Source of the DNA: Saussurea involucrata
Taxonomy: Eukaryota; Streptophyta; Magnoliopsida; Asterales; Asteraceae
Direction: 5' to 3'
Assembly (NCBI GenBank): GCA_033807775.1
Contig: CM066321.1
Coordinates: forward strand, 40,400,850 to 40,464,849
DNA length: 64,000 nt
This document shows, one piece after another, positions 35,462 to 46,905 of the stretch (positions are counted from its first letter, which is position 1; every line of letters starts with the position of its first letter). A program made the translations under genes and the position numbers. The notes under the pieces were generated by a model, which saw only the letters and a program-made list of their open reading frames with translations, did not search any database and was not told the origin of the DNA.

Positions 35462-36338
35462 TGTTAGCTCAAATATTCTGAAATATTAGAAGTATTGAAA
35501 AATGGCCAAGTACAGAAGAACTTCCACAGAAGCTCTGCTGAGTGCAACAGAAGCTCTGCCGGGCATCTAAGAAGAAGCAAAGGAAGTTTTGATCAAGAGT
35601 GATCAAAGACCGAAGAACGCTACAAAAGATCAAGACCTCAGAACCTCTGTCACCAATAACAGAGCCTCTGCAGACAACTTCAGAAGACAAGGAACCCAGT
35701 GAAGACTACTCTACAAAGGACCAGACCGCAGAACTTCTGCAACACATTACAGAGCCTATGTTGTCCTCACTGAAGACTCAAGATACTTATAATATCTTAC
35801 CACTGTTAAAGAAATATCTTGCTACTGTTCCAGGATCTGTTCATCAACTTGTATGGTAGCATGCCCTATCCAACTTCAACACGTGTCAAACTCTGAGTGG
35901 ACTCAATAGGGCTTAGTACAACATAGACGTCTGCGACATTTAATGCTTGCAGTTTTCCAACTGTTCATACCATCTCTTCTTTCCTGTAGCAACAGTCTCT
36001 TGTCTAGAATAGATCTTTTGTAGTAGTATAAAAGGAAGACTCATGTTGAGTTCTTCCTAAGAATCACCGTTTTTACACTTTACAAGTTTACACAATCACT
36101 TAACACACAACACAAAACACTTACACTAAATTAGCGTCAAATCTGTACTAAGTGTTCTTGATATATTAAATACAGTGGGTCTTTGTGCTATAAATCTATT
36201 CTCTTCACTGTTTATTTGATAGTGTGTGTTCTAAATCTATCAAACATATCTGTTAGTTCTTCAAATACGCTTCCGCATCAAACATAAATTCGAACTAATA
36301 GATCTGACAATCTTGTATAAGCAAAACGGGAACCAACA
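35462..36338 (+). repeat. Solo LTR S (A/B family) in C's ORF
   Basis: 877 bp, begins TGTTAGCTCA and ends GGGAACCAACA, flanked by AACTC (35457-35461, 36339-36343). It is clearly related to the LTRs of A and B. No interior is present: the result of recombination between two LTRs. Removing it with one AACTC rejoins C's ORF in frame. Confidence 0.95.
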
Positions 36339-36343
36339 AACTC

Positions 36344-37771
36344 TATGTTCCCCCTCTCATCTTGGAAGCAAAAATTGTCGAGTTGGAGGAGTCGTTTGAG
36401 AAAGAAAGGTCTATTTTTCAAAAGGAACAGAAAGTGCTCATCTCTGAGATTGAGAAACTCAAATCTGAGAAAACCGACGGTGTGTCAAGTGAGGAAAAGG
36501 AAAAATTTCAGTGGGAAATCAATTCGCTCTCATCAAAACTGTCTGAAATGACAAGAGAAACGATGAAAGAGCACCTGAGAAATGGTCAACTCCAAGAACA
36601 GATTGACCTTCTCCAGGCTCAAAAGCAGATTTCACCTGATCTTTCCTACAACTCATCTGACACATCCTCGTGTAAAGCTTTCATAGGAAATATCTCGTCT
36701 CAAGAAAGTCAAGTTTCTCAAGATGAATGTGTTACAAGGAATTTAAACTCTGATTTTTCAAACGCTTCCGCACCAAATTCCTCAAAGCACACTACAGAAA
36801 GCACAAAGTGTTCCTCGCCTTCCTCGACCGATCCAAGTCCTGAAATTCCGGAGATAGATTTTTCAGAATACATGAACTCCGAAGGTAATTCTGATAGAGA
36901 GTTTGAGTCGTTCCCTTTCGACAAACCTCTTCCAAGTCATTCTGACTTTTTGTCTCCAGTGGTTAATCGTCCGGTCAATTTTCAAAAGGGCGACTGTTCT
37001 CAATCCAAGACTCCGGCTGTGATCAAGATTCTTAGAAATGCTTCAAATTCTCAAAAACAATCACAGCTGAAGCAAAAGAACGAACGACCGACCACTAAGA
37101 TTCATGTTTCCTCAAAAGTCACTAACCGTACTGTCCATGTTGTTTCGGATAAAACCGGTCGTGCTAAACAAATAAAACCAAAGTGGCCAATCAAGGATGA
37201 TGCATCAAAGTCGTTCAATACCGTCTTTCATCCTAGGATGAACAAAAACGATTGTGCCTGGAATCATAGGAATAATTTTGTTAATAGAGATGTTAATTTT
37301 CCGATGAAAATTTATTCCATTCAGCAATTGATTCAATTATCACACGATCGTTTGTGTTGTTCTAGTTGTGGTTGTAATGATTTTGATGACATTGCTAATA
37401 ATGATTGGTTTGGGTCATATCAAAGGTTTAATCATACACCCAAACGCGTACCCCGTAATAACCATCAAAGACACTATCAAAAACGGGGTTACCAATCAGC
37501 GGTTAAACCACAGTGGGAGACCAAACCTGCTCCTAGATGGGTTGCTCCTACTGAGGTTAAACCGGCACCCAGGTGGAAAGATGCTACAAAATCTATTCCT
37601 CCTAAAGGTGTAAATTGTGCACCGAAGAGGAAACAAGTGCCAAAACTAGTTCCATCTAACGGTGTAATTCCTATACCTAAAGGGAAAGTTGGCACAAAGC
37701 AAGCTTCCCCAAACGGTGTCAAACCTAACCCTCCCGGACCCAGGCAAATCTGGGTACCGAAGGTCCGCTAA
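36344..37771 (+). pseudogene. Element C coiled-coil gag-like ORF, part after S
   Basis: The same frame resumes with YVPPLILEAKIVELEESFE and runs to TAA at 37769-37771 after IWVPKVR. It is coiled coil at first, then Ser/Thr-rich, then a Cys-containing segment (LCCSSCGCNDFDDI), then repeats of Lys/Pro/Trp units near the end (KPAPRW twice; PNGVKP and related). WVPK at the end corresponds to the gag end in A, B, D and E. Without S the ORF would be about 750 codons with no other stop. Confidence 0.85.
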
Positions 37772-37887
37772 ATTTGTTTTGCAGGACGGTCATGTGTGGT
37801 CCTTAGACACTGGATGCTCCACACACATGACCGCAAGGAGGGAGCTGCTCACGATCTACAAGGAACAATATTAAGAAGACGTGAGGT
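37772..37887 (+). pseudogene. Element C protease stub
   Basis: Frame +1 relative to the ORF above: LQDGHVWSLDTGCSTHMTARRELL, containing the catalytic DTG of the copia protease. A TAA falls at 37872-37874, and homology to D ends near 37887 (VRF). The rest of pol is absent. TTTTGCAG (37777-37784) precedes the first conserved codon. Confidence 0.88.
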
Positions 37888-38786
37888 TTGTCTATACCTG
37901 TGCTTTAACAAGCTGCTCACGTGTTTAGGGGGAGCATGATCCTCTATCAGGTATGTTACTCTACTGTTGAGGGGGAGCGTCACACACATTTTTTCCTTAA
38001 ATATGTTAAAAAAGTTTTTGTGTGTGTGGCTACTCCCGTGTGCATTTCACACTACGCGCACATTCTGACGGGGAGCATCCAACTGGACGTTCATCAGTTG
38101 AAGGGGAGCGACACAGTGTTTTTCTTTCAATGCCTAAAAGTTTTTATGTGTGTCGGACTCTCCATTGCACTATCCGAGAGAAGGTTCGTTTCTGAAATCC
38201 ATATAGCTTTATTTTTGCAAAATGTCAAGAATAAGGGAAATTCTTGAAAATCCAGAAGTATCCGGACAGGTTTCCGGACCGGGTCCTTATCCGGATTGGA
38301 AGGGAACCCGGGTACCATATCCGGACTCTTGGTCTCTCTTAAATGTCATCCGGATTCTCTTTTGTCCGGATTGCTTATTTTATCCAGAAACTTTCAACAT
38401 CTCCGGTATGCTCTTTTGTCCGGACATCTTTTGTCCGGATACCTGTGTTGTCCGGAATGTCTTGCAATTTCATTATTATGTCCGGACGCCCCTACTATTT
38501 TCAGTCCTATACCTGTTTCATCACTACATGTCCTCAATCTGTATCAGATTAAGCCACTTAATACACAGGTACGCACCAGAACTTGTTTATCCGCCTCAGT
38601 TTCTAACTTTGGGTCTTTTTACAGCTATTCCATGGCGGATCAACAACCTCAATCCGAGGGGAAGAGTCACATTGTTTTTCTCACAAAGTATAAATATTTT
38701 TTTCTTGTGTTGATATCACTCTCACTCCGAGGGGGAGCAAGTCAATCCCCGTGTATGTTTTGAGGGGGAGCAGGATAATATATGTG
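37888..38786 (+). other. Element C noncoding: polypurine tracts and second TCCGG block
   Basis: No gene seen. AGGGGGAGC-type tracts occur near 37926, 37970, 38100, 38729 and 38763. Between them, 38259-38488 carries about 11 TCCGG words, mirroring the leader block at 3866-4226. The layout matches the pol-to-extra-ORF interval of A and B, with all of pol missing. Confidence 0.8.
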
Positions 38787-38795
38787 CTATAAATA
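38787..38795 (+). promoter_or_regulatory. TATA box upstream of C extra ORF
   Basis: CTATAAATA about 220 bases before the extra ORF frame opens at 39015. The position is equivalent to the boxes of A and B. Confidence 0.5.
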
Positions 38796-39014
38796 TGCCT
38801 GAAACCCTACCTGTGATAGCATATAGACAAGAGTTAGGGAATCCCATAGTCCAGCCAGAGCCGGAGGGACCTACCCCGGGACATAGGACATGTGAGAATG
38901 AGGGAGTTAAGGTCGAAAGCGAACCAGGAAAGATTGAGCCGTAAAGATAACGAGGCTCATGAGCGACCCTAAACGAGTGATATCCGGGTAGCCACATCTG
39001 CTATCCCGTCTCAT

Positions 39015-41297
39015 TTGTTGGGACGGGGTATTGAAGAAGCCTCCGTGGACCCAGCGGAGCAATTGCACGACCCCCTCATCCACTCATCCGTCTCACAACA
39101 GACGGATGTTTCAATATTACACGGGGAACAAGCACAACTTCCACCGGCCTCTCATTCAGAGAGTGTTGGTGTTGAAATAAGAGACCAGCAGCCCCCAGTC
39201 TTGACTTCATTTCGTGCACCATCGAGTCTAGAGCCTATTGTTACTGAAGATTCTTCGCCTAGGACACTTGATACGGAACAACACCAAGTCGCGGCTCTTA
39301 GTGACCCGACCGGACCGTCTATAGTGTCTCCGACTGCCGGAACACGAGGATTGGACGGAAATCCTACCACAGTTAATATCACGCCAGCAGTGAACGTAGG
39401 TGGCTCTGCCTCTAAGGTAGATGCCTCAACGGGTACTCTAAGTGAGCCCGGCATTATTTTACCCGACTTTGTGTCAAAAGGGTCTCTGGACAGCACCCTT
39501 GAGGCTGTCCGACAGGTTATGGAGCAACAAATGCAGGAACATGTAGCTGCTGAACTTGCCAAAGCGATGCGTGCTATCAAAGAAAAGGGCCACCTCGTCG
39601 ACACTGAAACCGCCTCTGTGCCTCCACTGACTCAACCACAACCTACTTATTCGGTGGACACCCTGAAGACGATGCTCTTAGCCCAACTGCTCCAGGAATC
39701 CGACACAACCGCATCTGCCGAAGCCGACCTGATTTCAGTTCTTCGCTCCCAGGTCACTGCTCCAGCTTCATCTATCACATCCCGTCTTGACTCCGTTCAC
39801 TCGACCCTCAACGACTACAACAAAGCGCTCGCCACGCTGTCTGAGAGGGTCCGCTCACTAGAAGACACTTGTAAGAGTCAAGCCGGCGGTCTCAAACGCA
39901 AGCACGATGACCAGGATGATCCTGATCACCGTGAGGGGGAGAAGCGTCTACGCCAAACTGAGACCGTCCAGATCATGACCGCCGAAACTACACCAGTGGT
40001 TCAACAAGAACCCCCAACTGCGGAAACTTCAAAAGAAACACCCGAAGCCGAGTTGCCTTTAGCACAGATGGTCAGCGACATGGATATTTCAGATGACGAA
40101 GCCCCAACGGTTGAAAAGCCCGAGGGTACAACACAGGAATTGGTCGCACAAGAACCATCAGACATGCCAATGCTCACCATGATTGATCCAGCATGTGAAA
40201 CCAACCCGGAAACCGAAGACGCATGTTACGAAAAAGCTGCCAGAGCCGTAAACTTCGAGGTAAACTTGGTGTTTCCCACTGATGAAGACGACAACGTTGA
40301 TTACGACCAGTTTCTGCTTCAGAATTTCTATGGTACGCCTCCCGTTCACTCGACTCAACCCGCTACGACTTCAGATCAACCCGAAAGCTCAAATGCAGAA
40401 ATCCCGACATCTCCTTAGCAAACGACAGCTCCTGATCTTCCTCCCCCTCCTCAGCAACAAAACCGTTGGGAGAAGATCAAGGTCCTCATTCCTCATCTGG
40501 AGGAATATCTGAAGAAGCTGTTTGTACACAGAATTCGCCCGATTGAGCCGACCTTCTGTCTTGGCATCTACAGTCCTGATCCAGCACGCCAACTCCAATA
40601 CGTAGAAGCCATGAAGCGGTGTCTCCCGAGAGACCAGGTTCGAACCAAACATAAAATTTCAGAGGTGCTAAAGATTCAGTCAAACCGAATTATGAAGATC
40701 TTCTTTCCCGTATTCACTGTTCGACGTGAAGACGGAAAAGAGTGGATTTTTTCTGAAGCTGACTTTAAGCATCTACATCCGTTCGACCTCCTGGTTATTC
40801 TGAGAGACCTTCGCACCAAAACCATCCGACCGCTTGCTGTGACAAAGGCGCTCGAAGCGGTTCGTCGATTCCTCGTCCGTTCTATTATGATCTCTTATCT
40901 TACGGATTTTCAAATGGCAATTGAGAACCGAGCGAAGAAGGTAAATCTGCTCAAACCGAATCTGAAAGCTCCTGAATTGTCGATGTATCCCGAGAATGCA
41001 ATGCTGCTTCAACCGGAATTTGGGATCATCTTCCTCAACGCTCAGAAAGAAAAGAAGTTTATGAGGTTCAGTCAGGTAGATCGATTTTGCGACGGCACAC
41101 TGCTCAAAGTTCAAGACGCTCTTCGGAAGATCATCAAGCACGAATCCGAAAATCCAAAGGTATCCTATTTACCCAATATGAATGAAAGAACTGCTCAGAC
41201 TGCTTTGGATATGGTTGAAGAACGTCTCGACTACCGCTGCGCCATCAGATTCTTCGAGGTTCACTTCGCGTTGCGCAAACGATACGTATTCAACTAG
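39015..41297 (+). pseudogene. Element C extra ORF (one in-frame TAG)
   Basis: The frame opens near 39015 (MLGRGIEEAS; the true start is uncertain) and runs about 760 codons to 41297, with a single TAG at 40416-40418. Order: Ser/Thr/Pro-rich region; helical segment (LEAVRQVMEQQMQEH); coiled coil (LDSVHSTLNDYNKALATLSE); KRKHDDQDD followed by a GAGGGGGAG tract (39933-39941); acidic linker; C-terminal domain with FTVRRED, SEADFKHLHPFDLL and QPEFGIIFLNAQKE. The last part aligns with the A/B C-terminal domain despite very low overall similarity. The FW domain at the start of the A/B ORF is absent. Function unknown. Confidence 0.82.
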
Positions 41298-41330
41298 CAA
41301 GAGATCGAGCGCGAACTCGAACTTCAAATC

Positions 41331-41342
41331 AAAGGGGGAGAT
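41331..41342 (+). other. Element C polypurine tract
   Basis: AAAGGGGGAGAT directly before the 3' LTR. Confidence 0.93.
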
Positions 41343-41622
41343 TGTTAGGGTAGAATTTATGTTGATTTTAAGTTCAAGGGTTTGAATTGTAATTTTTTAA
41401 ACTTAGTCCATAGTGAACGGGCCGTGGGCTTGTTACCACGGGCCCAGCGTATATAAAGTGCAATTAGCTTAGAAAATTAGCTAGTTGTCTCATTTAGCTT
41501 TTCTGCTTTACACTGTAATTCTCTCTAATTCAATAGCTAAGTGGGCAGCCTTTGTGAATCATATCAACTGTTCTTATTTGCTTATTCACAAACATAATCG
41601 TTGCACGGATCTGGATTCTACA
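41343..41622 (+). repeat. Element C 3' LTR
   Basis: 280 bp, three differences from 3187-3466. TATA box TATATAAA at 41450-41457. Right flank TGATT (41623-41627). Confidence 0.96.
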
Positions 41623-41627
41623 TGATT

Positions 41628-42084
41628 CTTCATTAAAATCAACCCTGATAATTTCCAAATTATCAGGGCTGCCTTTTTGAAAATGAAAAGACAGTTTTAT
41701 ATGTGACATCATCAAACGGATAACCCTTGGCACGACTTTTCGTCTGACACGTTCGTCTGTTAGAATTCTTGACCAATACGCTTCGTGGGACGTGTCACGT
41801 GTCATGATGAGTTACTTTTCCCACTCATCAACCTTTCTCACTCCTCTCACTATATAAACAACTCATGTTTATATTTTTACCTTTTACGCGCTCAAAACAT
41901 TCCTAAGCAAGAAAAACCTTCATGTGCTATTGTGTTCCCCAATTTTTGTTTAAACTTAAGACTAGTTCATCATCATCTTGAACAACATAACAAGTTTTTA
42001 TTCTTTCCTTAATTTATTCTAGATCTTCGAAAACATGTTTTTGATCTTAAATTTTTATTTTTAAGGATCAAAACCTACATTTTC
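41628..42084 (+). other. Element F continuation: hairpin, G-box words and TATA box
   Basis: This is F sequence resuming after C. It holds a perfect 12-bp inverted repeat with a 2-base loop (41643-41668, CCCTGATAATTT arms), GACGTGTC (41789-41796) overlapping CACGTGTC (41796-41803), and TATATAAA (41851-41858). By position after RNase H it should be the promoter region of an extra ORF, but no frame follows before D's LTR at 42085. Confidence 0.55.
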
Positions 42085-42270
42085 TGTTAGGGCTAAATCT
42101 TTGTTGAATAGAAGTTCAAGGGTGAAAAGTGTAAATACCTCAAAAGGTATAAATGGATTGCAAAACCTATAAGATTAGGTTAATCGTTCCATTATGAAAA
42201 ATTGAAATCAAACATTGTTCTTTCTATTATTCATTGACTTGTTTGTATTTGCACTAATCTGGGATCCACA
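42085..42270 (+). repeat. Element D 5' LTR
   Basis: 186 bp, begins TGTTAGGGCT, ends GGGATCCACA. TATA box TATAAAT at 42148-42154. Short, and related at its start to C's LTR. No 3' partner is seen in the window, so the duplication cannot be checked. Confidence 0.85.
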
Positions 42271-42272
42271 AT

Positions 42273-42284
42273 TGGTATCAGAGC
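42273..42284 (+). other. Element D primer binding site
   Basis: TGGTATCAGAGC two bases after the LTR. Confidence 0.93.
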
Positions 42285-43279
42285 CGACAGACATCGATTC
42301 AAGGTGATTCAAAGGTATCCTGGTAAGTTTTATCGACTGCCTTTTTGTTTCTAGAATTCTCATTCTTGTGTTTCTGCAAAAATCGTTTGATTCCACTCAT
42401 CGAATTCGTTTCCTGCTAGTATCATTAAGGTTTCTGCAAATTTTTAGAGCATAATTTGATCGTTTGAGTGATTTTTCAAGCAAAATAGTGTTCTTGAGTT
42501 TTTGTTTGCTGTTCTTGAAAGTTTCAAAAATTTTGCATCAAAATCAAGTTAATCTGCTTAGAATCCGATTAGGGTTAGTGTGTTTTTGTGTTTTGGTTGT
42601 TTTCTCAACTTACAGGATCGAAATCGAGCAACCCGAGTTGATCCCTGATCCGAATTTCTCGAACAGTCGTCATGTCCGGAAGTTTGCGCATCATCCGGTA
42701 AGTTCCCTGATTTCGACTCTATCCGGAAGTACACCTGTCCAGAAGCTCAATCTGGGTACTGTATCCGGACGCATCCTCATCCGGTAAGCTTAACTCTTCC
42801 CGGGTAAGTCCATTTTATTCGAACAACAACTCTATCCTGGTAACTTTGTTTCCGGTAAGGTTGTCCGCTCAATTCATCCGGTAAGTCACACTTCCTGGAC
42901 ACTGCTTTTTTCGGAAACTATCACTTCCCAGACTCCTACCCGGACACTGCTTCATCCGGTAAGTCTTCTTCGCGGATACATGGTTTTGTTTTTTTCCGAT
43001 AACTTGTCTATCCGGTAACTTTGTTTATCCAAAAATTTTGTTTATTCGGTAACTTGATTTTATTCGGACACTTCACTCTACCCCGGATCCGGACACTTCC
43101 GATCCGGACACCGCTATCCGGATTCATATCCGGGTACTTTGCTGATTTAGTCATCTTACCTGTTAAGTACCTGCCACTCCTAGATTTTGCGTTAGGGCAC
43201 TCACTCTTAGTTCCTCGCGTTAAATTTTTACCTTGAATCGAACCTACACTGTCTAAAGATCACATTAGTGCACATCGCC
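42285..43279 (+). other. Element D leader with TCCGGTAAG repeats
   Basis: No reading frame belongs here. A strong 5' splice-site-like CTG/GTAAGT lies at 42320-42328, about 40 bases after the primer site. From about 42675 to 43135 TCCGG words recur, several as TCCGGTAAG, which also look like splice donors. Equivalent to C's leader. Confidence 0.8.
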
Positions 43280-46200
43280 ATGTCTTGCGAAGCTCTTGCT
43301 ATCGGTACCGACTCCAAACCTCCGATTTTCTATCGAGGCGAATACGCACAATGGCGAGACAGATTCTTGATTTTCATCGAGTCCAAGGACAACTACGAGT
43401 TCATCTGGCAAGCCCTTACCGAAGGTCCTCAAGAGACTCCAATGCAAGTTGTTCCAGCTCAAGCCGATGGACTCAAGAACAACCAACACCTAAGACATAT
43501 TCCCAAATGAATCAAGATGAGAAGAACATATACAATGGGGAGAAGCACGCCAAAAGATATCTGGTTAAGAGTCTGCCGAATGAGATATACATTGCAATTG
43601 ATTGCTACAAAGACACTTCTAAAGGCATATGGGATCAAGTTGCAAAGATGATAAGTGGCAGCAAAGTTGGGAATCAACTGAAAGTTAACAGCTGCATCAA
43701 TCGCTATGGTGGTTTCAAACAATGGAAGGGTGAATCATTGACCGAGACATATGAACGCTTCTCCCTACTGCTGAACGATCCTCAAAAGAACAAGATCATG
43801 CGATCCAATACCGAAAACTGTCTCAAGTTTCTGAACAACCTTATGCCTGAATGGAAGACCTTCACTTCTCATACCAGACACAACAATCTCATAGAGAATG
43901 TTCCCATCAATGAGATGTACGAAATGCTCATGCAAGATAAGGACGAAGTTATGGAATTGATGGGAAACCAGAAGTCCACCTCAAAGCATCAAGTTGAACC
44001 CCTCGCCCTCGTATCTGATAAACGAGGTAAGTCATCTAGCCGCAGCTCCAAAAGAACCCAAGTATCTAGTGAGTTTGAACCAGAAAAGGATGAATCTGAG
44101 GAAAGTGATTCTGACCCAGAGCTGACATAAATCAAGAAAGCAATGACCTTCATCTCTAAGTCCTTTCAGAAGAAAGCCTTCTTCAAGAAACCATCCTCCA
44201 ACAACCAATGTTATTCAACCACTCCCAACAAGCACCATGATTACAAGGAAAAGTATGAAGGAAATAGAAGATCTGATGAGGGCAAGCAGTCAAATCACAA
44301 GGAGAAACATGAGCGCAAGTCAGAGGTAAAGAATAAGGATGAGCCAGTCAAGTTCTACACCTGTGTTAAGATTGGACATTTTGCTAAAGACTGCCGAAAG
44401 CCTGTTGTTCGGAATGCAGAATACTACAAGGCCAAGCTGCTCTTAGCACAATAGAAAGAAGCTGGAAAAGCACTGATGGTTGAAGAATATCATTGGCTGA
44501 CTTGATCTGACGATGAAAGTGATACTGAAGATGTTGATGCTCACCTATGCTTCATGGGCAACCATACCCCTCCTCCAGATCTCGGAGATTCATGCCAGGT
44601 ATGTATTTCTATCCATCAAGCCTTAATGGATCAGACGCATTTGCTTGTTCAAAGAGTAGATTCCAGTAAAGCTACCACAAATGAACAACTACTTGAAATA
44701 AACTCTCTAAAAGAAAAGCTAGATGTTCAAATAAAGATCACCGAAAAGCTTAAGTCCGATAACTCTAACTTAAAAGAAAAGTGCGCAAATCTTTCGATAG
44801 CACCAAAGGACTTACGAGCCAAAATATCTGATTTAAACTCAAGGCATGATCAGTGTGAAAATGAGAAAGCTGAGATTGTCTATCAATGCTCTTCTCTGCA
44901 AATACAAATCAAAGAACTAGTTTCGAAAATAACAAACCTTGAGCTCAAACTTTATAAACGAGGTCAAACAGATCAAACGATCCATCTAAACAAACCTACG
45001 GAATTCAGTTACTTTAACAAAGAATAAGGAATTGGTTACGACAACCCACATTATTTGAAAAAGGTTTTGACAGTGAGGCCTACTTTATACAAGTTTAATT
45101 TTTTAGGCCTTGATAAATAATATACCAATATAAAATCAAATGGACTGGACCTCTCAATGAGAAGGAAGAGGAAACTGAGAAATATAAACGCAAGCACACA
45201 GCTTAAATGCAATTACCTTTTGCGTATGAAGTTCTTAACACATCTTTTGAGAAAAAGAAATCCAAGTACCTATCAAATGACTACTTTGACGGCTACAAAG
45301 TTGCAAAGCCCAAGGATTCCTCGAAAAAGGATTCGAAACCAACAACTGAAACTAAAACAGAGACGGGCGAGTATAAACGCTATGTTCCACCTCTTGTTTT
45401 AGAAAAGAGAATAGTTCAGTTGGAGGAGTCATTTGAACAAGAAAGGATTAAGTTTCAAAACGAAAAACAACAGGTTTTATCCAAACTTGAGTGTTCAAAT
45501 TCCATAAAAACAGAATCTGTATCTGTTGAGGAAAAAGAAGCCCTTCAGGCAGAAATCAAACGGCTCACATCCAAACTGTCTGCCTTGCCAACATAAGTGA
45601 TGCAAGAGCAAGTGAGTAAGGGAGAACTTCAAAAGAAGTTGACCGACTTCAAAACGAGAAAGTCAATCTGCCTGAACCTTCCTCAAACTCGTCAGATACA
45701 TCTTCTTGCAAGGCTTTTAAAAGCAAAATTTCTCCAAGAAAAGGAAAAGAACCTCAAGTGATAAGTTTGCAAAAGAATCTTAATTCTGATTTTCAAAAAG
45801 CTTCCGCAACCGATTCTTTGCCAAATACAGTTCCAAAAGGTTCCTCACATCCTTCACCAAATGATGTTCCATCCGAAAGTGAAATTGATTTTTCAGCGTT
45901 TATGAATTCCAACATCTGTTCAGATGAGGAGTTTTCGAAGTTTGAATTCGATAAACCTCTTCCAAGCCATACCGATTTTCTTTCAAAAATGGTTGATTGA
46001 CGGGTAAAATTTCAAAAGGGTGAATGTTCTACATCCGCACCTAAATCCCGATCTGTGAACGATGTCTCTAAAAACATATCTAAATCCAAAAAACGTTCAC
46101 GGAAATGGAAACAGACCGGTCGACCCCAAGATAGACATCCCTACTACTCAAGTTCTACTGACCATGAATTTAATGATGTTTCAGATAAAAACGGTCGGGC

Positions 46201-46618
46201 CAAAAACACCAAACAAAAGTGGGTAGCTAAAGGATCGAAAGAGAACAAGTCGTAGTCAAAGTCTTCTACTTATGTTTTCAATTCTAGGAAAGACATTAGT
46301 AATCGTGGTTTGAATGATTCAAATAATTTTGTTGAACAAAGTATTAATTTTCCGTTAAGACTTTATTCAATTCAGCAATTGATTTAATTATCTCATGATT
46401 GTTTGTGTTGTTCAAATTGTGAATTGAATGACTTTGTTGATAATCGTTATGCATCTGATTGGTTTGGCTCATATCATGTCTTTAACTCTCGTCCTAAACG
46501 TAAATCATGTAAACCTAAACGGAAGCCCAATTCAAAATGGGTTCCCAAAACAGGTGCTAAACCTACCCCCCCCCCCCCCCCAGGACCCATTTTCAAATGG
46601 GTACCTAAAAATGCTTAA
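43280..46618 (+). pseudogene. Element D gag, many stops and shifts
   Basis: ATG at 43280 (MSCEALAIGTDS). Order: N-terminus with YRGEYAQWRDRFL (about residues 15-30); frame lost near 43500; UBN2-type core with LVKSLPNEIY and KFLNNLMPEWK; stop near 44128; zinc knuckle TCVKIGHFAKDC with its first Cys replaced (44360-44396); stop at about 44452; the coiled-coil extension from 44554 (SCQVCISIHQALMDQ) homologous to C; then a Cys segment (LCCSNCELNDF) and a proline run just before FKWVPKNA and TAA at 46616-46618. It is the complete gag layout of which C and E keep only the second half. Not functional. Confidence 0.88.
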
Positions 46619-46905
46619 ACTCGTTTTTGCAGAATGGTCATGTGTGGTACTTAGATTCAGGATACTCCAAGAACATGACCGGAAGGAGGGAGCTTCTCAC
46701 AAATTTCACCGAGAAATATTGTGGCAACGTGAGATTTGGGAACGACGATAAAGCACCAATCATGGGTTACGGCGACATCGTTCAAGACAGCATAACCATC
46801 AAGATAGTTTTGTATGTTGTCGGGTTAGGACACAACTTATTCAGCATCGGTCAATTCTGCGACAAAGATTTGGAGGTCAATTTCAAAGCCAAACGGTGTA
46901 GTGCC
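46619..46905 (+). pseudogene. Element D protease, truncated
   Basis: The frame from about 46627 has LQNGHVWYLDSG with the catalytic DSG, NVRFGNDDKAP and GHNLFSIGQFCD, i.e. protease and the start of the pre-integrase region. Homology stops near 46905 where E's TTTTCGCA words begin. TTTTTGCAG precedes it (46624-46632). Confidence 0.85.

Larger units (their letters stand above)
3187..41622 (+). mobile_element. Element C: non-autonomous Sirevirus-like copia, host of A, B and S
   Basis: Identical-length 280-bp LTRs (3187-3466, 41343-41622) are flanked by the perfect duplication TGATT (3182-3186, 41623-41627). After subtraction of A (with B) and S, C is about 7.2 kb. Its order is LTR, primer site, long leader with repeated TCCGG, coiled-coil ORF, protease stub, GGGGGAG tracts with a second TCCGG block, TATA box, extra ORF, polypurine tract, LTR. 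The usual gag core, zinc knuckle, integrase, RT and RNase H are all absent, so transposition must have used proteins of a relative such as D. The LTRs differ at three positions by eye. Confidence 0.93.

Noticed and set aside
40416..40424. Programmed stop-codon readthrough in C's extra ORF (TAG CAA ACG)
   Set aside because: TAG CAA is suggestive of leaky contexts, but the third codon does not fit the CAR-YYA form, and other copies here carry random C-to-T stops; a mutation is simpler.
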